In this document: positions 6,391 to 6,785 of the stretch, in pieces
Layout of the letters: the number at the start of each line of letters is the position of its first letter
How positions within the stretch are numbered: the first letter of the stretch is position 1
NCBI GenBank assembly: GCA_021163085.1
Contig: JAGGXL010000134.1
Coordinates: forward strand, 1 to 6,785
Direction of reading: 5' to 3'
DNA length: 6,785 nucleotides
Source: Thermodesulfobacterium sp.
GTDB taxonomy: Bacteria; Desulfobacterota; Thermodesulfobacteria; Thermodesulfobacteriales; Thermodesulfobacteriaceae
Program-made: the position numbers and the translations under genes
The notes under the pieces: generated by a model
Database searches by the model: none
What the model was told of the DNA's origin: nothing
What the model saw: the letters and a program-made list of their open reading frames with translations, nothing else

Positions 6391-6434
6391 AAAAAGAAGA
6401 AAATATAGAATGGGGAGGAGAATCCCTCCCCATT
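6391..6434 (-). terminator. Intrinsic terminator of the cold-shock gene
   Basis: The arms AATGGGGAGG (6409-6418) and CCTCCCCATT (6425-6434) form a perfect 10-bp, GC-rich stem with a 6-base loop. On the minus strand the stem is followed by a T-rich but interrupted tract (TATATTTTCTTCTTTTTC). It is placed 19 bases after the csp stop codon. The interrupted T-run suggests that termination could be incomplete, letting some transcripts continue into the DUF4911-like and ppcA genes. Confidence 0.85.
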
Positions 6435-6452
6435 TAGTCTCAGTTGAAATGC

Positions 6453-6704
6453 TTAAGCTTCTTTTTTGTTAGTTCTTGGTTGAGACTTTCTGGGACTGCC
6501 TCCATTTAAGATTTTTACCTTGGATGCCTGCTCTCCTTTGGGACCCTGAACTACTTCAAATTCTACAAGTTGTCCCTCTTTAAGAGTTTTGAAACCAGGC
6601 ATTTCAATGGCAGAGTAGTGCACAAACACATCTCCGCCATCATCCTTTGAGATAAAACCATACCCCTTCTTCTCATCAAACCATTTTACTTTACCTCTAA
6701 ACAT
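6453..6704 (-). CDS. csp: Cold-shock domain protein (CspA family)
   Basis: Small single-stranded nucleic acid binding protein, probably an RNA chaperone. The cold-shock domain fills residues 1-67 with the typical start MFRGKVKWFDEKKGYGFISK, which includes the RNP1 motif KGYGFI (13-18). RNP2 (VFVHYSAI) is at 26-33. Aromatic RNA-contacting residues Trp8, Phe9, Tyr15, Phe17, Phe27, His29 and Tyr30 are in place. At 83 residues it is longer than the usual 66-70 because of a basic, Ser/Pro/Lys/Arg-rich, probably disordered tail (68-83), which may add RNA affinity. A strong Shine-Dalgarno sequence and its own terminator indicate a monocistronic, well-expressed gene. A cold-specific role cannot be judged, since many Csp proteins are constitutive. 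Confidence 0.97.
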   Translation of the reverse strand: MFRGKVKWFDEKKGYGFISKDDGGDVFVHYSAIEMPGFKTLKEGQLVEFEVVQGPKGEQASKVKILNGGSPRKSQPRTNKKEA

Positions 6705-6714
6705 ACTACTTAAA

Positions 6715-6738
6715 CCTCCTTAAAAGTTTTTTCTTATA
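6715..6738 (-). promoter_or_regulatory. csp ribosome binding site and candidate -10 element
   Basis: AAGGAGG (minus strand, 6715-6721) lies ten bases before the ATG and fixes the start. TATAAG (6733-6738) could be a -10 element, giving a short leader of about 20-25 bases. No convincing -35 stands at the right distance; only a T-run is found there. A short leader would contrast with the long cold-responsive leader of E. coli cspA. The remaining bases to 6785 hold no other recognisable feature. Confidence 0.55.
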
Positions 6739-6785
6739 AACTCCAGCCTACACCTAAAAAAATTTTTGTAAAGTGGTATTTTCAA

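Overview
The window is AT-rich bacterial chromosome, densely packed with housekeeping genes. It holds seven protein genes, six on the minus strand and one (aroC) on the plus strand. I see no rRNA, tRNA, CRISPR array, insertion sequence or prophage gene. Several traits together suggest a thermophilic, probably anaerobic or chemolithotrophic bacterium near Thermodesulfobacteriota (Thermodesulfobacterium or Caldimicrobium-like) or another deep-branching line. These are the compact 645-residue Aquifex-type aconitase, an archaeal-type PEP carboxylase in place of the large bacterial enzyme, a DUF4911-like small protein, low G+C, and short Lys/Glu/Ile-rich proteins. This placement is inference; no phylogenetic marker is present.

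Layout, left to right. Positions 1-76 are the 3' flank of the aconitase gene, with an AT-rich inverted repeat. Positions 77-3430 (minus) hold a tight cluster transcribed ispD, then an unrecognised 223-residue protein gene, then aconitase, with gaps of 21 and 15 bp. Positions 3431-3571 are a divergent intergenic region with candidate promoters facing both ways. Positions 3572-4669 (plus) are aroC, which converges on the archaeal-type PEP carboxylase gene with only 4 bp between stop codons. Positions 4674-6387 (minus) hold the DUF4911-like gene followed 13 bp later by the PEP carboxylase gene. Positions 6409-6434 form a strong hairpin terminator for the cold-shock protein gene at 6453-6704 (minus), which has a good ribosome binding site. 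The last 81 bases are its leader and promoter region.

Metabolically, PEP carboxylase makes oxaloacetate from PEP and bicarbonate, and aconitase converts citrate to isocitrate. Both fit an anaplerotic or biosynthetic arm leading to 2-oxoglutarate. IspD serves isoprenoid synthesis by the MEP pathway, and AroC ends the shikimate pathway, which also consumes PEP. These genes are not one functional operon and their proximity is probably incidental.

I found no convincing new multi-gene system. The points most worth a second look are the unrecognised protein between ispD and aconitase, the perfect 16-bp palindrome between the DUF4911-like and PEP carboxylase genes, the absence of Shine-Dalgarno sequences at four starts, and a possible antisense transcription unit at the 3' end of the aconitase gene.
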